Source of the DNA: an uncultured Candidatus Melainabacteria bacterium
Lineage (GTDB): Bacteria; Cyanobacteriota; Vampirovibrionia; Gastranaerophilales; Gastranaerophilaceae
Reading direction: 5' to 3'
NCBI GenBank assembly: GCA_934754855.1
Contig: CAKVJR010000030.1
Coordinates: 1 to 15,495, forward strand
DNA: 15,495 nt
Part shown: one piece after another, positions 6,830 through 15,023 of the stretch
How the letters are laid out: each line of letters opens with the position of its first letter
How positions within the stretch are numbered: the first letter of the stretch is position 1
Translations under genes and position numbers: made by a program
The notes under the pieces: model-generated
What the model was told of the DNA's origin: nothing
Databases searched by the model: none
The model's input: only the letters and a program-made list of their open reading frames with translations

Positions 6830-8349
6830 GCCGCTTGTTGTTTGTATAACAACTGATTAAACACATCTCCGTATTGTCCGCAAATATCCGCCATAACGTT
6901 CAAAACAGAATCGTTATCTTTTATAAATTCAGTATATTTTTTGTAGTACGTAAATGCGATTTGCGGTTCGTTTTTCATAAACAGGTACGTGTCGCCCAAA
7001 ATCCTGTACGTTTCGTACTCATTCGGATAGAGCAAAAGAATAATTTTGCCGAATTTAATAATTTCGTCCGTTTTTTGTTTTCCGTACAAATCACTCAAAA
7101 ACTTCGTAATTATCTGAGAAACTTCGACACTGCTTTGCATTTCATCAGCGGACGGAAACGCCAAAAAGAAATCATTTATGAAGGTATATTCATCAGAAAT
7201 CGAAAGTTTTGACATATAATCCGTTATCAAAGCGGTCATGGCATCTTTTGCCTCTGAAAGTTTTTCGTGGGCAATAAAAATGTCATTTTTAATATTTTCA
7301 TCGTCAACAAAATAAGCCGTGTTATTTTTCACGCAGGAAACCGCTTTTTGAATATCGCTTTCGGACATTGTCTTGTCAATAATTGCCAAATCAGCGTCAA
7401 ACTCATCGTTTGCAGCCGATAAAAACTCGCATTTTTTCTCCAAAAATTCCCCGAATAACTTAACTTTTTTAACCTCACTGTTTTTCAAATTCATTTTTTT
7501 TGCAAGATTATTCGCCAAAAGCGTTACACTTATTCTGTCAGAAGTTTCTTTATACGCATCGGTAAAGGCATTCAGGAACAATTTATCGAGGATTTGTTTT
7601 TTATCCGTCAGATTATTTTTGACATAAAAATCATAAACATCTTCAATCATAAAAATTCTGTCCGCCTCACGTTCGGACTTCTTGTGGATAACTTCTCCCC
7701 GAAGAGAAAACTCACGCATATTGTAAAAATGGAGCGGTTTATTAATAAAAATAACCTCTTTACACCAAGCAACATATTTCCACCAAAAAGCATTATCCTC
7801 ATACAATTTTCCCTCGGGGAAAATCACGGAATGCTCTTTGATGACTGAATTTCGATACAATTTATTCCAAGGAACAACAGCAGTGTCAAAAAGAATATTC
7901 TCATCGACCGTTTTTTTGCCCGAATGAGGGAATTTAAAATAATAATCCTGAAACCAATTAACATAAGCCAAATTGTCGTCGGAAACGACCTTAACCCCCC
8001 AAATGGCGAGGTTTACATCAGGATTTTCTTCCAATTCTTTAACCGCAATTTCGTACGTTTCCGCCTCTACAAAATCGTCAGAATCCACAAAGCCGATATA
8101 TTTTCCGCACGCAATTTTCAAAGCGTTGTTTCTCGCCACGGAAGGCCCCTGATTTTTTTGAGTCAAAACTTTTATGCCCGCATGATTTTTTGCATAATCC
8201 ATGCAAATTTCAAGGCTCGAATCTGTCGAACCGTCATCAACAAGTATAATTTCGATATCCTTCAACGTTTGGTTTATCAAACTGTCCAAACATTTTCTCA
8301 AATATTTTTCTGCATTGTAAACAGGCACGATAACGGAAACAAGTGACAT
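6805..8349 (-). CDS. Family 2 glycosyltransferase with C-terminal TPR-like module
   Basis: A 514-residue two-part protein. Residues 1-215 are a GT2 domain: VSVIVPVYNAEKYL, VDDGSTDSS, Asp89-Ser-Asp91, WNKLYRN (161-167) and YEDNAFWW (Glu184/Asp185), parallel to the neighbouring GT2 enzyme. The middle (about 220-420) is helical and unassigned. Residues 429-507 form TPR-like helices (YETYRILGDTYLFMK, then AFTYYKKYTEFIKDND). This last part resembles residues 124-186 of the divergent TPR-GT9-like protein next door. TPR modules usually dock partner proteins or protein acceptors, so a protein-glycosylation role is possible but inferred. The start ATG has GGAGA 6 bases upstream. No membrane segment is present. 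The gene ends in TGA inside the opposing GT2 gene. Confidence 0.88.
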   Translation of the reverse strand: MSLVSVIVPVYNAEKYLRKCLDSLINQTLKDIEIILVDDGSTDSSLEICMDYAKNHAGIKVLTQKNQGPSVARNNALKIACGKYIGFVDSDDFVEAETYEIAVKELEENPDVNLAIWGVKVVSDDNLAYVNWFQDYYFKFPHSGKKTVDENILFDTAVVPWNKLYRNSVIKEHSVIFPEGKLYEDNAFWWKYVAWCKEVIFINKPLHFYNMREFSLRGEVIHKKSEREADRIFMIEDVYDFYVKNNLTDKKQILDKLFLNAFTDAYKETSDRISVTLLANNLAKKMNLKNSEVKKVKLFGEFLEKKCEFLSAANDEFDADLAIIDKTMSESDIQKAVSCVKNNTAYFVDDENIKNDIFIAHEKLSEAKDAMTALITDYMSKLSISDEYTFINDFFLAFPSADEMQSSVEVSQIITKFLSDLYGKQKTDEIIKFGKIILLLYPNEYETYRILGDTYLFMKNEPQIAFTYYKKYTEFIKDNDSVLNVMADICGQYGDVFNQLLYKQQAAQSLTKSN

Positions 8350-8375
8350 AAATTCTCCAAAATTGTATTTTCTCC

Positions 8376-8405
8376 ATTTTATTATTTTTAATTAGGTTTT
8401 GTCAA
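8376..8405 (-). promoter_or_regulatory. Promoter of the GT2-TPR gene
   Basis: On the minus strand a perfect TTGACA (8400-8405) is followed after 18 bases by TAAAAT (8376-8381), 27 bases ahead of the start codon. It lies back to back with the -10 of the divergent TPR-GT9-like gene, so the two genes share a 111-base control region. Confidence 0.6.
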
Positions 8406-8429
8406 AAAATATTATTTTTTTACAAAATA

Positions 8430-8438
8430 TGCTAAAAT
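8430..8438 (+). promoter_or_regulatory. Extended -10 element of the TPR-GT9-like gene
   Basis: TGCTAAAAT places TAAAAT at 8433-8438 with the TGn extension that can replace a -35 box. No -35 is seen at 16-18 bases. The leader would be about 16 bases, just room for the AGGCGG ribosome site. Confidence 0.4.
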
Positions 8439-8460
8439 CGAAAAAAAGACAGGCGGAAAA

Positions 8461-10086
8461 ATGGATTTTTCTTTAGGAATTGCTATCGGATATTTTGAAA
8501 AAGATGATATTTTCAACGGCAGAAAATATCTTGAAGTTTTTTTTGAAGAAAATAATGCCAAAAACAAAAACATTCCCCAAAAAGACTACGAAAATTATAA
8601 AACTATCCTCAAAAAAATCTTTTTTGAAAAATTATACACCTACATAAATAATAAAGATTACGAAAAATCCACCCTGATTTTGGATTGCATAACAGCATTT
8701 GTTGACGAAAAAGAGTACAATACAAGCAATTTTTGGGCAACTGCAGGAATTTGTTTCAAGGAATTTAATTCGCTCGATTGTGCGATTGATTGCATGAAAA
8801 AAGCGACAGGGTTTAAAACCTTTAATCCCGATGTTTTCAGACAAATCGGCGATATTTACTATTTTGACAAAGACGATAAATTAAACGCAATTTCATATTA
8901 CGAAAAATATATCGGATACATAAAAGAAAATCCTTATGTTTACAACGTTTTGGGACATTTGTATGAAAATGTTTATAAATCAGAATTTTGGGAAAGACAA
9001 ATCAGATATTTTGAAAAAGCCCACAAAATCATGCCCAAAAACAAAGAATTTTTGGACAATTTAATTCTCGTTACGGGAAAAAATAAGCAGTTGGAAAAAT
9101 TCAAAAAATACACAAAAGAACTTTTGGCGAATAATCCAACCGAAAATGACTGCTATGACTACGGTTGCAGATGTTTTAACAATAAAATTTTTGATGAGGC
9201 ACACAAATACCTTTTCAGAAGATTTTTCAAAGAAAACGGTGCCACAGAATACCCGAACGTCACGGAAAAATTGTGGGACGGAAAAGAAGATTTATCTCAA
9301 AAAACACTGTTAGTCAGATATGAACAAGGTTTTGGGGACACAATAATGTTTTGCAGATTTGTTCCCAAACTCAAAAATCTTGCTAAAGATATAATTTTTA
9401 AAGTCCAACCGCAGTTATTTTCGTTAATCAAACCGAATTTTCCCGATATAACAGTCGTTCCCGACACAAAAGAGTACGAAAACATTGAATATGACAGACA
9501 AATCCCCTTGATGGAATTAATTTCCGTTTTCAAAATTACAGACCAAAATATGATAGGAAAAGATAAATATCTGTCCGTTTCAGAGGAAAAAATCAAGGAT
9601 TTTCGAGAAAAATACATTAAAGACAAAAAATTCAATATCGGAATTGCTTTTAACGGAAAAGAGAACTACACGGGCGATAACAGGGATATTCCCGCAGATT
9701 TGATTTCAAAATTGGCGGACAACAAAAATGTCCGATTGTTTTCGCTGCAAGTCAATAATAATAAGGATTTGACCACTTGCGAAAGATATTCAAAAATTAC
9801 AGATTTGGCAAAAGTTTTGGACAGTTTTGAAACAACTGCTGCGGCAATCGAAAATATGGATTTGATTGTTTCAACGGATAACGTGATTTTGAATTTGTCG
9901 GCGGCACTCGGGCAAAAAACTTTCGGCATATTTAATTATTATCCCGACTATCGTTGGTTTACCCTGAACGGCAACGATTCCGGCTGGTATAACTCAATTA
10001 AAGTTTACCAAAACAAAAAATATGACGATTGGGAAAATACTTTTGAAAAAATTTACTCGGACGTTGAAAAAATTGTAAATCAATAA
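8461..10086 (+). CDS. TPR protein with GT9-like glycosyltransferase domain
   Basis: A 541-residue protein. Residues about 50-255 are TPR-like helical repeats (the clearest is NPDVFRQIGDIYYFDKDDKL, then AISYYEKYIGYIKENPYVYNVLG). Residues about 283-541 are a GT-B, GT9-like domain of the type often fused to TPRs: VRYEQGFGDTIMF (286-297), KVQPQLFSLI, GIAFNGKENYTGDNRDIP (394-411), SLQ, FETTAAAIENMDLIVSTDN (456-474) and YPDYRWF. The GDT loop and the Asp473 region correspond to the donor-binding parts of heptosyltransferase-like enzymes. The usual His of the DT-X-X-X-H-L-A motif is Asn478 here. No signal or membrane segment is visible. The gene is divergent from the GT2-TPR gene, with which it shares a TPR module, so joint work on one glycan is likely. 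The substrate is unknown. Confidence 0.85.
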   Translation: MDFSLGIAIGYFEKDDIFNGRKYLEVFFEENNAKNKNIPQKDYENYKTILKKIFFEKLYTYINNKDYEKSTLILDCITAFVDEKEYNTSNFWATAGICFKEFNSLDCAIDCMKKATGFKTFNPDVFRQIGDIYYFDKDDKLNAISYYEKYIGYIKENPYVYNVLGHLYENVYKSEFWERQIRYFEKAHKIMPKNKEFLDNLILVTGKNKQLEKFKKYTKELLANNPTENDCYDYGCRCFNNKIFDEAHKYLFRRFFKENGATEYPNVTEKLWDGKEDLSQKTLLVRYEQGFGDTIMFCRFVPKLKNLAKDIIFKVQPQLFSLIKPNFPDITVVPDTKEYENIEYDRQIPLMELISVFKITDQNMIGKDKYLSVSEEKIKDFREKYIKDKKFNIGIAFNGKENYTGDNRDIPADLISKLADNKNVRLFSLQVNNNKDLTTCERYSKITDLAKVLDSFETTAAAIENMDLIVSTDNVILNLSAALGQKTFGIFNYYPDYRWFTLNGNDSGWYNSIKVYQNKKYDDWENTFEKIYSDVEKIVNQ

Positions 10087-10122
10087 TTATTTGCGAAAAA
10101 TTTTAAGACGGAAATTCAGCAC

Positions 10123-10151
10123 AAAAAAACAGCGGCTTTTGACCGCTGTTT
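10123..10151. terminator. Terminator between the TPR-GT9-like gene and pfp
   Basis: A 9-bp stem AAACAGCGG/CCGCTGTTT (10127-10135 with 10143-10151) has a 7-base loop. On the minus strand it runs into seven T residues (complement of 10123-10129), so it is best for pfp. On the plus strand the tail is TTTCGTTTT, less ideal but usable for the TPR-GT9-like gene. Confidence 0.75.
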
Positions 10152-10169
10152 CGTTTTGAAAATTTTGAC

Positions 10170-11834
10170 CTACGCTTTTTCAAGAGCAAGAGTTCTTGTT
10201 GTGATATCAGCAACTTCAGAAGGTCCGAAGTATTGGATAGCACCGGGGAAGAGGTATTCTTCATTGTTAGCCCATTCTTCTCTGTGGTCTTGAAGGAACT
10301 TGAATACAGGTCCGTCAATTTCAACGAGTGCTTTTTTGATAACAGGTTTCATTTCGCCGTGACGTTTTTCCATGTTCATCATCATTGTAAGCGGGATACC
10401 GCCTGCAACCCAATCTTTAGCAGGTGCTGTAAGATTTCTGATTGATGAGATGTAACCTGTCAAACCGAAGTTCATCAAAGCAAATGCATTGAAGCCTAAT
10501 GCGTAGCAGTAGTCAGCATCGAAGTTTGATGGGAATGCACAACGTCCTTCGTAACCGAAGAAGTGAGCCAAATCCGAGAACTTACCGTTGTATTTGCCTT
10601 CTGCCTTCAATTTGTTCAATTGTTCTCTAACCATAGCGATTAAGAGTTTTTCAGTATCAATTCTTGAAACTTGAACGTTGCCGTGAGGATCTCTGTCCAT
10701 AAGGAGTTGAGCCTTAATCATAGCAGGAAGAGAGTTGAACACTTTTGCGTTTTCGGGTTCAAGATTTTTTGTAATAATTTCAAATTTTTCAGCGTCTGTT
10801 GATGCGTTTTTGTATGATTCATCTTTTTCAAGTTCGGCAAGTTTATCGTTCAAGTTTGCAATCATAGCCTTAACTTCGGGGATAAATTCAATCAAACCTT
10901 CCGGAACGAGAACGATACCGAAGTTTTTGCCTTTTTCTGCTCTTGCAACAACAACTTTTGTAATCATATCAACAACTTGAGCCAAAGACATTTTCTTTGC
11001 TTCAACTTCTTCTGATACCAAAGTGATGTTCGGGTGAGTTTGCAAACCGACTTCGAGTGCAACGTGAGATGCACTTCTGCCCATCAATTTGATGAAGTGC
11101 CAATATTTTTTAGCTGAATTTGCGTCACGTTGAATGTTGCCGACGAGTTCTGCATAAGTTTTTGTTGCAGTATCAAAACCGAAAGAAATTTCGATTTGTT
11201 CGTTTTTCAAGTCGCCATCGATTGTTTTCGGGCAGCCGATAACCTGAATGCCTGCATTTTTAGCCAAGAACCATTCTGCAAGAAGTGCAGCGTTAGTGTT
11301 TGAATCATCACCACCGATGATTACGATACCAGTAACGTTGAGGTTTTTGCAAACATTGAGTGCTTTTTCAAATTGTTCTTCTGTTTCAAGTTTAGTTCTG
11401 CCTGAACCAATAATATCAAATCCGCCTGTGTTTCTGTAAGAATCGATGATTTCGTCAGTCAATTCGATATATTTTCCGTCGATGATACCTGAAGGACCGC
11501 CGAGAAAACCATAGAGTTTGTTTTCGGGATTTGCTTGTTTCAAAGCGTCAAAAATACCAGCAATAACGTTGTGTCCGCCGGGGGCTTGTCCGCCTGAGAG
11601 AATTACACCGATATTTTTAGCGGGTCTTTTTTCTTCTTTATCAGAAGTTTCAAAAGTTACGGTCGGCATACCGTATGAATTTTTAAATAATTCTTGAATT
11701 TCTTTTTGGTCTGCAACCGATTGAGTTTTTTCGCCTTGTTTTAAAACGAGTTTATTAATGCCGTTTGCCAATACTGACGGCAATTTCGGTTGATAGTTTA
11801 ATCTTTCTTTTTGAAGCGGTGAAAGTTTTTTCAT
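10170..11834 (-). CDS. pfp: PPi-dependent 6-phosphofructokinase
   Basis: Diphosphate-fructose-6-phosphate 1-phosphotransferase converts fructose-6-phosphate and PPi to fructose-1,6-bisphosphate and Pi, reversibly, in the cytosol. The 554-residue length is that of the long PFP type (plant beta-like), not the 320-residue ATP enzyme. Motifs are GGQAPGGHN (81-89), GGDDSNTNA (174-182), PKTIDGDL (202-209) and MGRSASH (251-257). Asp177 (GGDD where ATP-PFK has GGDG) and Lys203 are the residues known to favour PPi over ATP. The start ATG has AAAGGT 8 bases upstream and the stop is TAG. The gene is alone in its transcript, divergent from pheT, with a hairpin terminator just after it. A PPi enzyme saves ATP in fermentation and can run toward gluconeogenesis. 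Confidence 0.93.
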   Translation of the reverse strand: MKKLSPLQKERLNYQPKLPSVLANGINKLVLKQGEKTQSVADQKEIQELFKNSYGMPTVTFETSDKEEKRPAKNIGVILSGGQAPGGHNVIAGIFDALKQANPENKLYGFLGGPSGIIDGKYIELTDEIIDSYRNTGGFDIIGSGRTKLETEEQFEKALNVCKNLNVTGIVIIGGDDSNTNAALLAEWFLAKNAGIQVIGCPKTIDGDLKNEQIEISFGFDTATKTYAELVGNIQRDANSAKKYWHFIKLMGRSASHVALEVGLQTHPNITLVSEEVEAKKMSLAQVVDMITKVVVARAEKGKNFGIVLVPEGLIEFIPEVKAMIANLNDKLAELEKDESYKNASTDAEKFEIITKNLEPENAKVFNSLPAMIKAQLLMDRDPHGNVQVSRIDTEKLLIAMVREQLNKLKAEGKYNGKFSDLAHFFGYEGRCAFPSNFDADYCYALGFNAFALMNFGLTGYISSIRNLTAPAKDWVAGGIPLTMMMNMEKRHGEMKPVIKKALVEIDGPVFKFLQDHREEWANNEEYLFPGAIQYFGPSEVADITTRTLALEKA

Positions 11835-11866
11835 ATTTTTACCTTTCTGTTCTGAACCACGCTATT

Positions 11867-11872
11867 ATTCTA
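11867..11872 (-). promoter_or_regulatory. Possible -10 element of pfp
   Basis: TAGAAT on the minus strand lies 32 bases ahead of the pfp start, within TATGATAGAAT. No convincing -35 is seen 17 bases upstream. Low confidence. Confidence 0.3.
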
Positions 11873-11913
11873 TCATAAACAAATTTAAAGCATAACTTTT
11901 TTGGGCATGTACT

Positions 11914-11942
11914 TTGAAATATATTTATATTAATATTATTTT
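11914..11942 (+). promoter_or_regulatory. Possible promoter of the pheT-nadD-yqeK operon
   Basis: TTGAAA (11914-11919) is followed after 17 bases by TATTTT (11937-11942), with a leader of about 25 bases. The leader is too short for a T-box or an attenuator, so charging-dependent leader control is unlikely here. Confidence 0.4.
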
Positions 11943-11973
11943 GTAAAAATAAAGATTTAAAAAGGGCGAAAAT

Positions 11974-14421
11974 ATGCTTATATCAATAGAATGGCTTAAC
12001 GAATTTGTAGATTTACATGATTTATCAGCGGAAGAAATCGCAGAATCGCTTACTATGAGTGGACTTGAAGTTGAAGATATAGAAAAAATCGGTGCAAAAT
12101 TTACGAACATTGTAACCGCAAAGATTACAAACATCGAAAATCACCCCGATTCAGACCACTTGCACTTGGTTACGATTGACAAAGGAAACGAAACAAGAAC
12201 TGTCGTTTGCGGTGCTCAAAACGTATTCGTCGGTGCAATCGTTCCTTACGCTTCCGTCGGTTCAAAAGTTTTCAACAGAAAAACAGGCGAACAGTTTGAA
12301 CTTACTCCCGCTAAAATCAGAGGGGTTGTTTCAGAAGGCATGCTCTGCTCTCAAGACGAACTCGCTCTTGAAAATATGCAGGAAGAAGACGGTCTTTTGA
12401 TTTTGAACAAACTTTTCGACAATATCGAACTCGGTCAACCGCTCGAAAAATTGTTAAACATTAAAGAAGATATCGTTTTGAATGTTGCTCCGACTGCAAA
12501 TCGTGGCGATGAAATGTCAGTTGTCGGTGTAGCGAGAGAACTTGCGGCAATTTACAAACGTGAACTCAAATTTTCACCCGCAAATGCAAACTACGATAAA
12601 GCAAACTTTGAGGTAGAAATTAAAGACCCCGAAACCTGCTTGTACTACTCAGTCGGCGTGTTGGAAGATTTGAAAGTTAAACCGTCACCCGATTGGATGA
12701 AAAGACGTCTTGAAGCATGCGGTATTCGCTCTATTAACAATATCGTCGATGTTACAAACTACGTTCTTTTGGAATACGGTCAACCGTTGCACTCATTTGA
12801 CAAAGACAAATTGAACGGATATCTTTGCGTAAGACGTGCAAACGAGGGCGAAGTACTCGTAACGCTCGATGAAGTTGAAAGAAAACTCAATCACGATACG
12901 GTTTTGATTGCGACAAAAGAATCTCCCGTATGCGTTGGCGGTGTATTCGGCGGACTTAACAGCGGAATTGACGACAATTCTAAAAATATCGTCCTCGAAT
13001 CAGCATATTTCACCCCCGCTTGCAACAGAAAATCAGCAAGAAGCATCGGCTACAGAAGCGAAGCAAGTGCAAGATTTGAACGTGGTGTTGACCTTGACAA
13101 AACAAAACCCGCTCTTTATAGAGCCATCGACCTTTTAGTCGAACTTGCAGATGCCAAAGTTGTAGGCATTGCAGAAACAGGAAACAACACTTTTGAAGAA
13201 TTCAAAGTTCCTTTGAGATTTTCACAAATCAACAAGGTTATGGGTGCAGAAATCAACCCCGATGTGGCTTGCGACATTCTTGAAAGATTGAATTTCAAAA
13301 TGGTTGAAAGAAACGAAAACGAAGCATACTTCCTCATTCCGGGTGCAAGACGTGCCGATGTTTATCGTGAAATCGACTTAATCGAAGAAGTTGCGAGAAT
13401 TTACGGCTATGATAATGTTGAGGCGACTTTGCCGAGAAAAACGATGGCTCCCGAAATTACTTTTGAAACAAAAGTAAAAGAAAAAATCGAAAATCTTTTC
13501 CTCGGGCACGGTTTCTATGAAGCAATGTCTTCATCATTAATCGGCGAACCGTTGCTCAAAAAATTCGGTTTGAAATACAATCCCGACCAAGCCGTAAAAG
13601 TTAAAAATGCTCAATCGGAAGATGCAACAATGCTCAGACAAACGCTCATTGTTAATATGCTCGATGCGTTTAAAAACAATTACGACAACGGAAACAAAGA
13701 TATCAGACTTTTTGAAATGGGCAAAACATACTTTGCTACAGAAACACCGACAAGAGAACATAGCGGTGTCAAAGAAACATTGACTCTTTCGGGCATTTTG
13801 ACAGGCGATACGGAAAAAGGTATTTGGAAAACCAAAAACACGGTTGACTTCTATACCCTCAAGGGCGTAATGGAAAGCCTTTTCGACACATTGAGCCTTG
13901 GAGAAAGAATTAAACTTACTCCTTGCGAAGATGTTTCATATCTCCACCCCGGAAGAAGTGCAAAAATCAACCTTTTGGGCAAGGGAATGCCGTTCGTTGG
14001 TGTATTTGGTGAAGTTCACCCGATTTTGACCGAAAAATTGAAATCAAATCAAAAAATCTATATTTTTGAATTGGATTTGGAAGAAATTTTGAAAAACGTA
14101 CCGCAAACGGTTATTAAATTCAAAAAACTTCCTCAATTCCCCGAAATCCAAAGAGATATCGCATTTGCAATCAATGATGATGCATCTTACGAAAAAATCA
14201 GTCAGGTCATCAAAAAATCTTGCGATAACAAACTCTTCAAAAACTCTGAATTGTTCGATATTTACAGAGGCGAACACATCGAGCAAGGTTTCAAGAGTAT
14301 GGCATTCAGAATTAAACTTCAAAACCCCGAAGCAACGCTCACGGACGAAATCATTGATACAGAAATGAACAAAATCCGCTCAGGCATTCTAAAAGCGTTC
14401 CCGCAAGCAACTTTCAGATAA
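11974..14421 (+). CDS. pheT: Phenylalanine--tRNA ligase beta subunit
   Basis: The beta subunit of the alpha2-beta2 enzyme that charges tRNA-Phe. It binds the tRNA and edits misactivated Tyr. At 815 residues it is the normal bacterial length. In order: B1 start (MLISIEWLNEFVDL); EMAP-type tRNA-binding domain at about 45-132 (NIENHPDSDHLHLVTID, RGVVSEGMLCS); B3/B4 editing domain (RLEACGIRSINNIVDVTNYV and GQPLHSFD); B5 (LRFSQINKVMGAEI); catalytic-like core (DLIEEVARIYGYDN, LRQTLIVNML); and the C-terminal anticodon-binding FDX-ACB domain at 716-815 (FPEIQRDIAFAI). The start has AGGG 8 bases upstream. pheS, the usual neighbour, is not upstream, where pfp faces away. Separate pheS and pheT loci are typical of cyanobacteria and some others. 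The stop TAA overlaps the nadD ATG by one base. Confidence 0.97.
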   Translation: MLISIEWLNEFVDLHDLSAEEIAESLTMSGLEVEDIEKIGAKFTNIVTAKITNIENHPDSDHLHLVTIDKGNETRTVVCGAQNVFVGAIVPYASVGSKVFNRKTGEQFELTPAKIRGVVSEGMLCSQDELALENMQEEDGLLILNKLFDNIELGQPLEKLLNIKEDIVLNVAPTANRGDEMSVVGVARELAAIYKRELKFSPANANYDKANFEVEIKDPETCLYYSVGVLEDLKVKPSPDWMKRRLEACGIRSINNIVDVTNYVLLEYGQPLHSFDKDKLNGYLCVRRANEGEVLVTLDEVERKLNHDTVLIATKESPVCVGGVFGGLNSGIDDNSKNIVLESAYFTPACNRKSARSIGYRSEASARFERGVDLDKTKPALYRAIDLLVELADAKVVGIAETGNNTFEEFKVPLRFSQINKVMGAEINPDVACDILERLNFKMVERNENEAYFLIPGARRADVYREIDLIEEVARIYGYDNVEATLPRKTMAPEITFETKVKEKIENLFLGHGFYEAMSSSLIGEPLLKKFGLKYNPDQAVKVKNAQSEDATMLRQTLIVNMLDAFKNNYDNGNKDIRLFEMGKTYFATETPTREHSGVKETLTLSGILTGDTEKGIWKTKNTVDFYTLKGVMESLFDTLSLGERIKLTPCEDVSYLHPGRSAKINLLGKGMPFVGVFGEVHPILTEKLKSNQKIYIFELDLEEILKNVPQTVIKFKKLPQFPEIQRDIAFAINDDASYEKISQVIKKSCDNKLFKNSELFDIYRGEHIEQGFKSMAFRIKLQNPEATLTDEIIDTEMNKIRSGILKAFPQATFR

Positions 14422-15023
14422 TGAAAATTTGTTTGTATCAAGGAACGTTCAATCCGCCTCACCTCGGACATTTGCAGGTTGCAAAGTTCGTTTCGGAAAC
14501 GTTGAAGTTAGACAAAATTTTGTTTATACCCGCAGCAAAGCCCCCTCATAAATCTCTACACGAGAATAAAGACGAGGCTTTGCATCGGTTAAACATGACA
14601 AAATTGCTCGTCGAAAATGAGTCAAAATTTGAAGTTTCCGATATCGAATTTCATAGGGAAACGCCCTCATATACCTACGTTACGGTAAAAGAACTTTACG
14701 AAAAATATAATTTAAGTGAAAAACCGTATTTCATAATCGGGGACGATGCTTTTGCAAAAATCGACACTTGGTACCATACGGACGAGTTGAAAACGCTTGT
14801 AGATTTTGTCGTTTTGCCTCGAGATGAAGATTTTGACAAGGAAAAATTTGAAAAATTAAAAAATAACGGCTACAATTTTCAAAGATTGAAAATGCCGAAA
14901 ATTCATGTTTCTTCGACGGAAATTCGGAAAAGAACGGCAAAAGGCTTGCCGTTAAACGATTTGACAACAAAAGAGGTTAAAAAATATATTTATGAACACG
15001 ACTTATACAAAAATGTCGATTGA
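14421..15023 (+). CDS. nadD: Nicotinate-nucleotide adenylyltransferase
   Basis: Makes nicotinate adenine dinucleotide from nicotinate mononucleotide and ATP, the step before NAD synthetase. The 200-residue length is typical. The nucleotidyltransferase signature GTFNPPHLGH (8-17) carries the two catalytic His, PPHK lies near residue 41, and the SSTEIRKR motif (164-171) is the standard C-terminal ISSTxIR. The ATG overlaps the pheT stop (TAATG) and no ribosome site is seen, so translation is probably coupled to pheT. The stop is TGA, inside the start region of yqeK, the usual partner of nadD. The first His-motif residue Asp of GTFDP is Asn here, a known variant. Confidence 0.95.
   Translation: MKICLYQGTFNPPHLGHLQVAKFVSETLKLDKILFIPAAKPPHKSLHENKDEALHRLNMTKLLVENESKFEVSDIEFHRETPSYTYVTVKELYEKYNLSEKPYFIIGDDAFAKIDTWYHTDELKTLVDFVVLPRDEDFDKEKFEKLKNNGYNFQRLKMPKIHVSSTEIRKRTAKGLPLNDLTTKEVKKYIYEHDLYKNVD

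Noticed and set aside
6837..6853. GTTGTT/AACAAC hairpin as terminator of the first GT2 gene
   Set aside because: Only a 6-bp AT-rich stem, with no T run on either strand, and it lies inside the coding sequence of the opposing gene.
11943..11973. T-box or attenuator leader ahead of pheT
   Set aside because: The gap to the start codon is too short and no specifier stem, T-box sequence or Phe-rich leader peptide is present.
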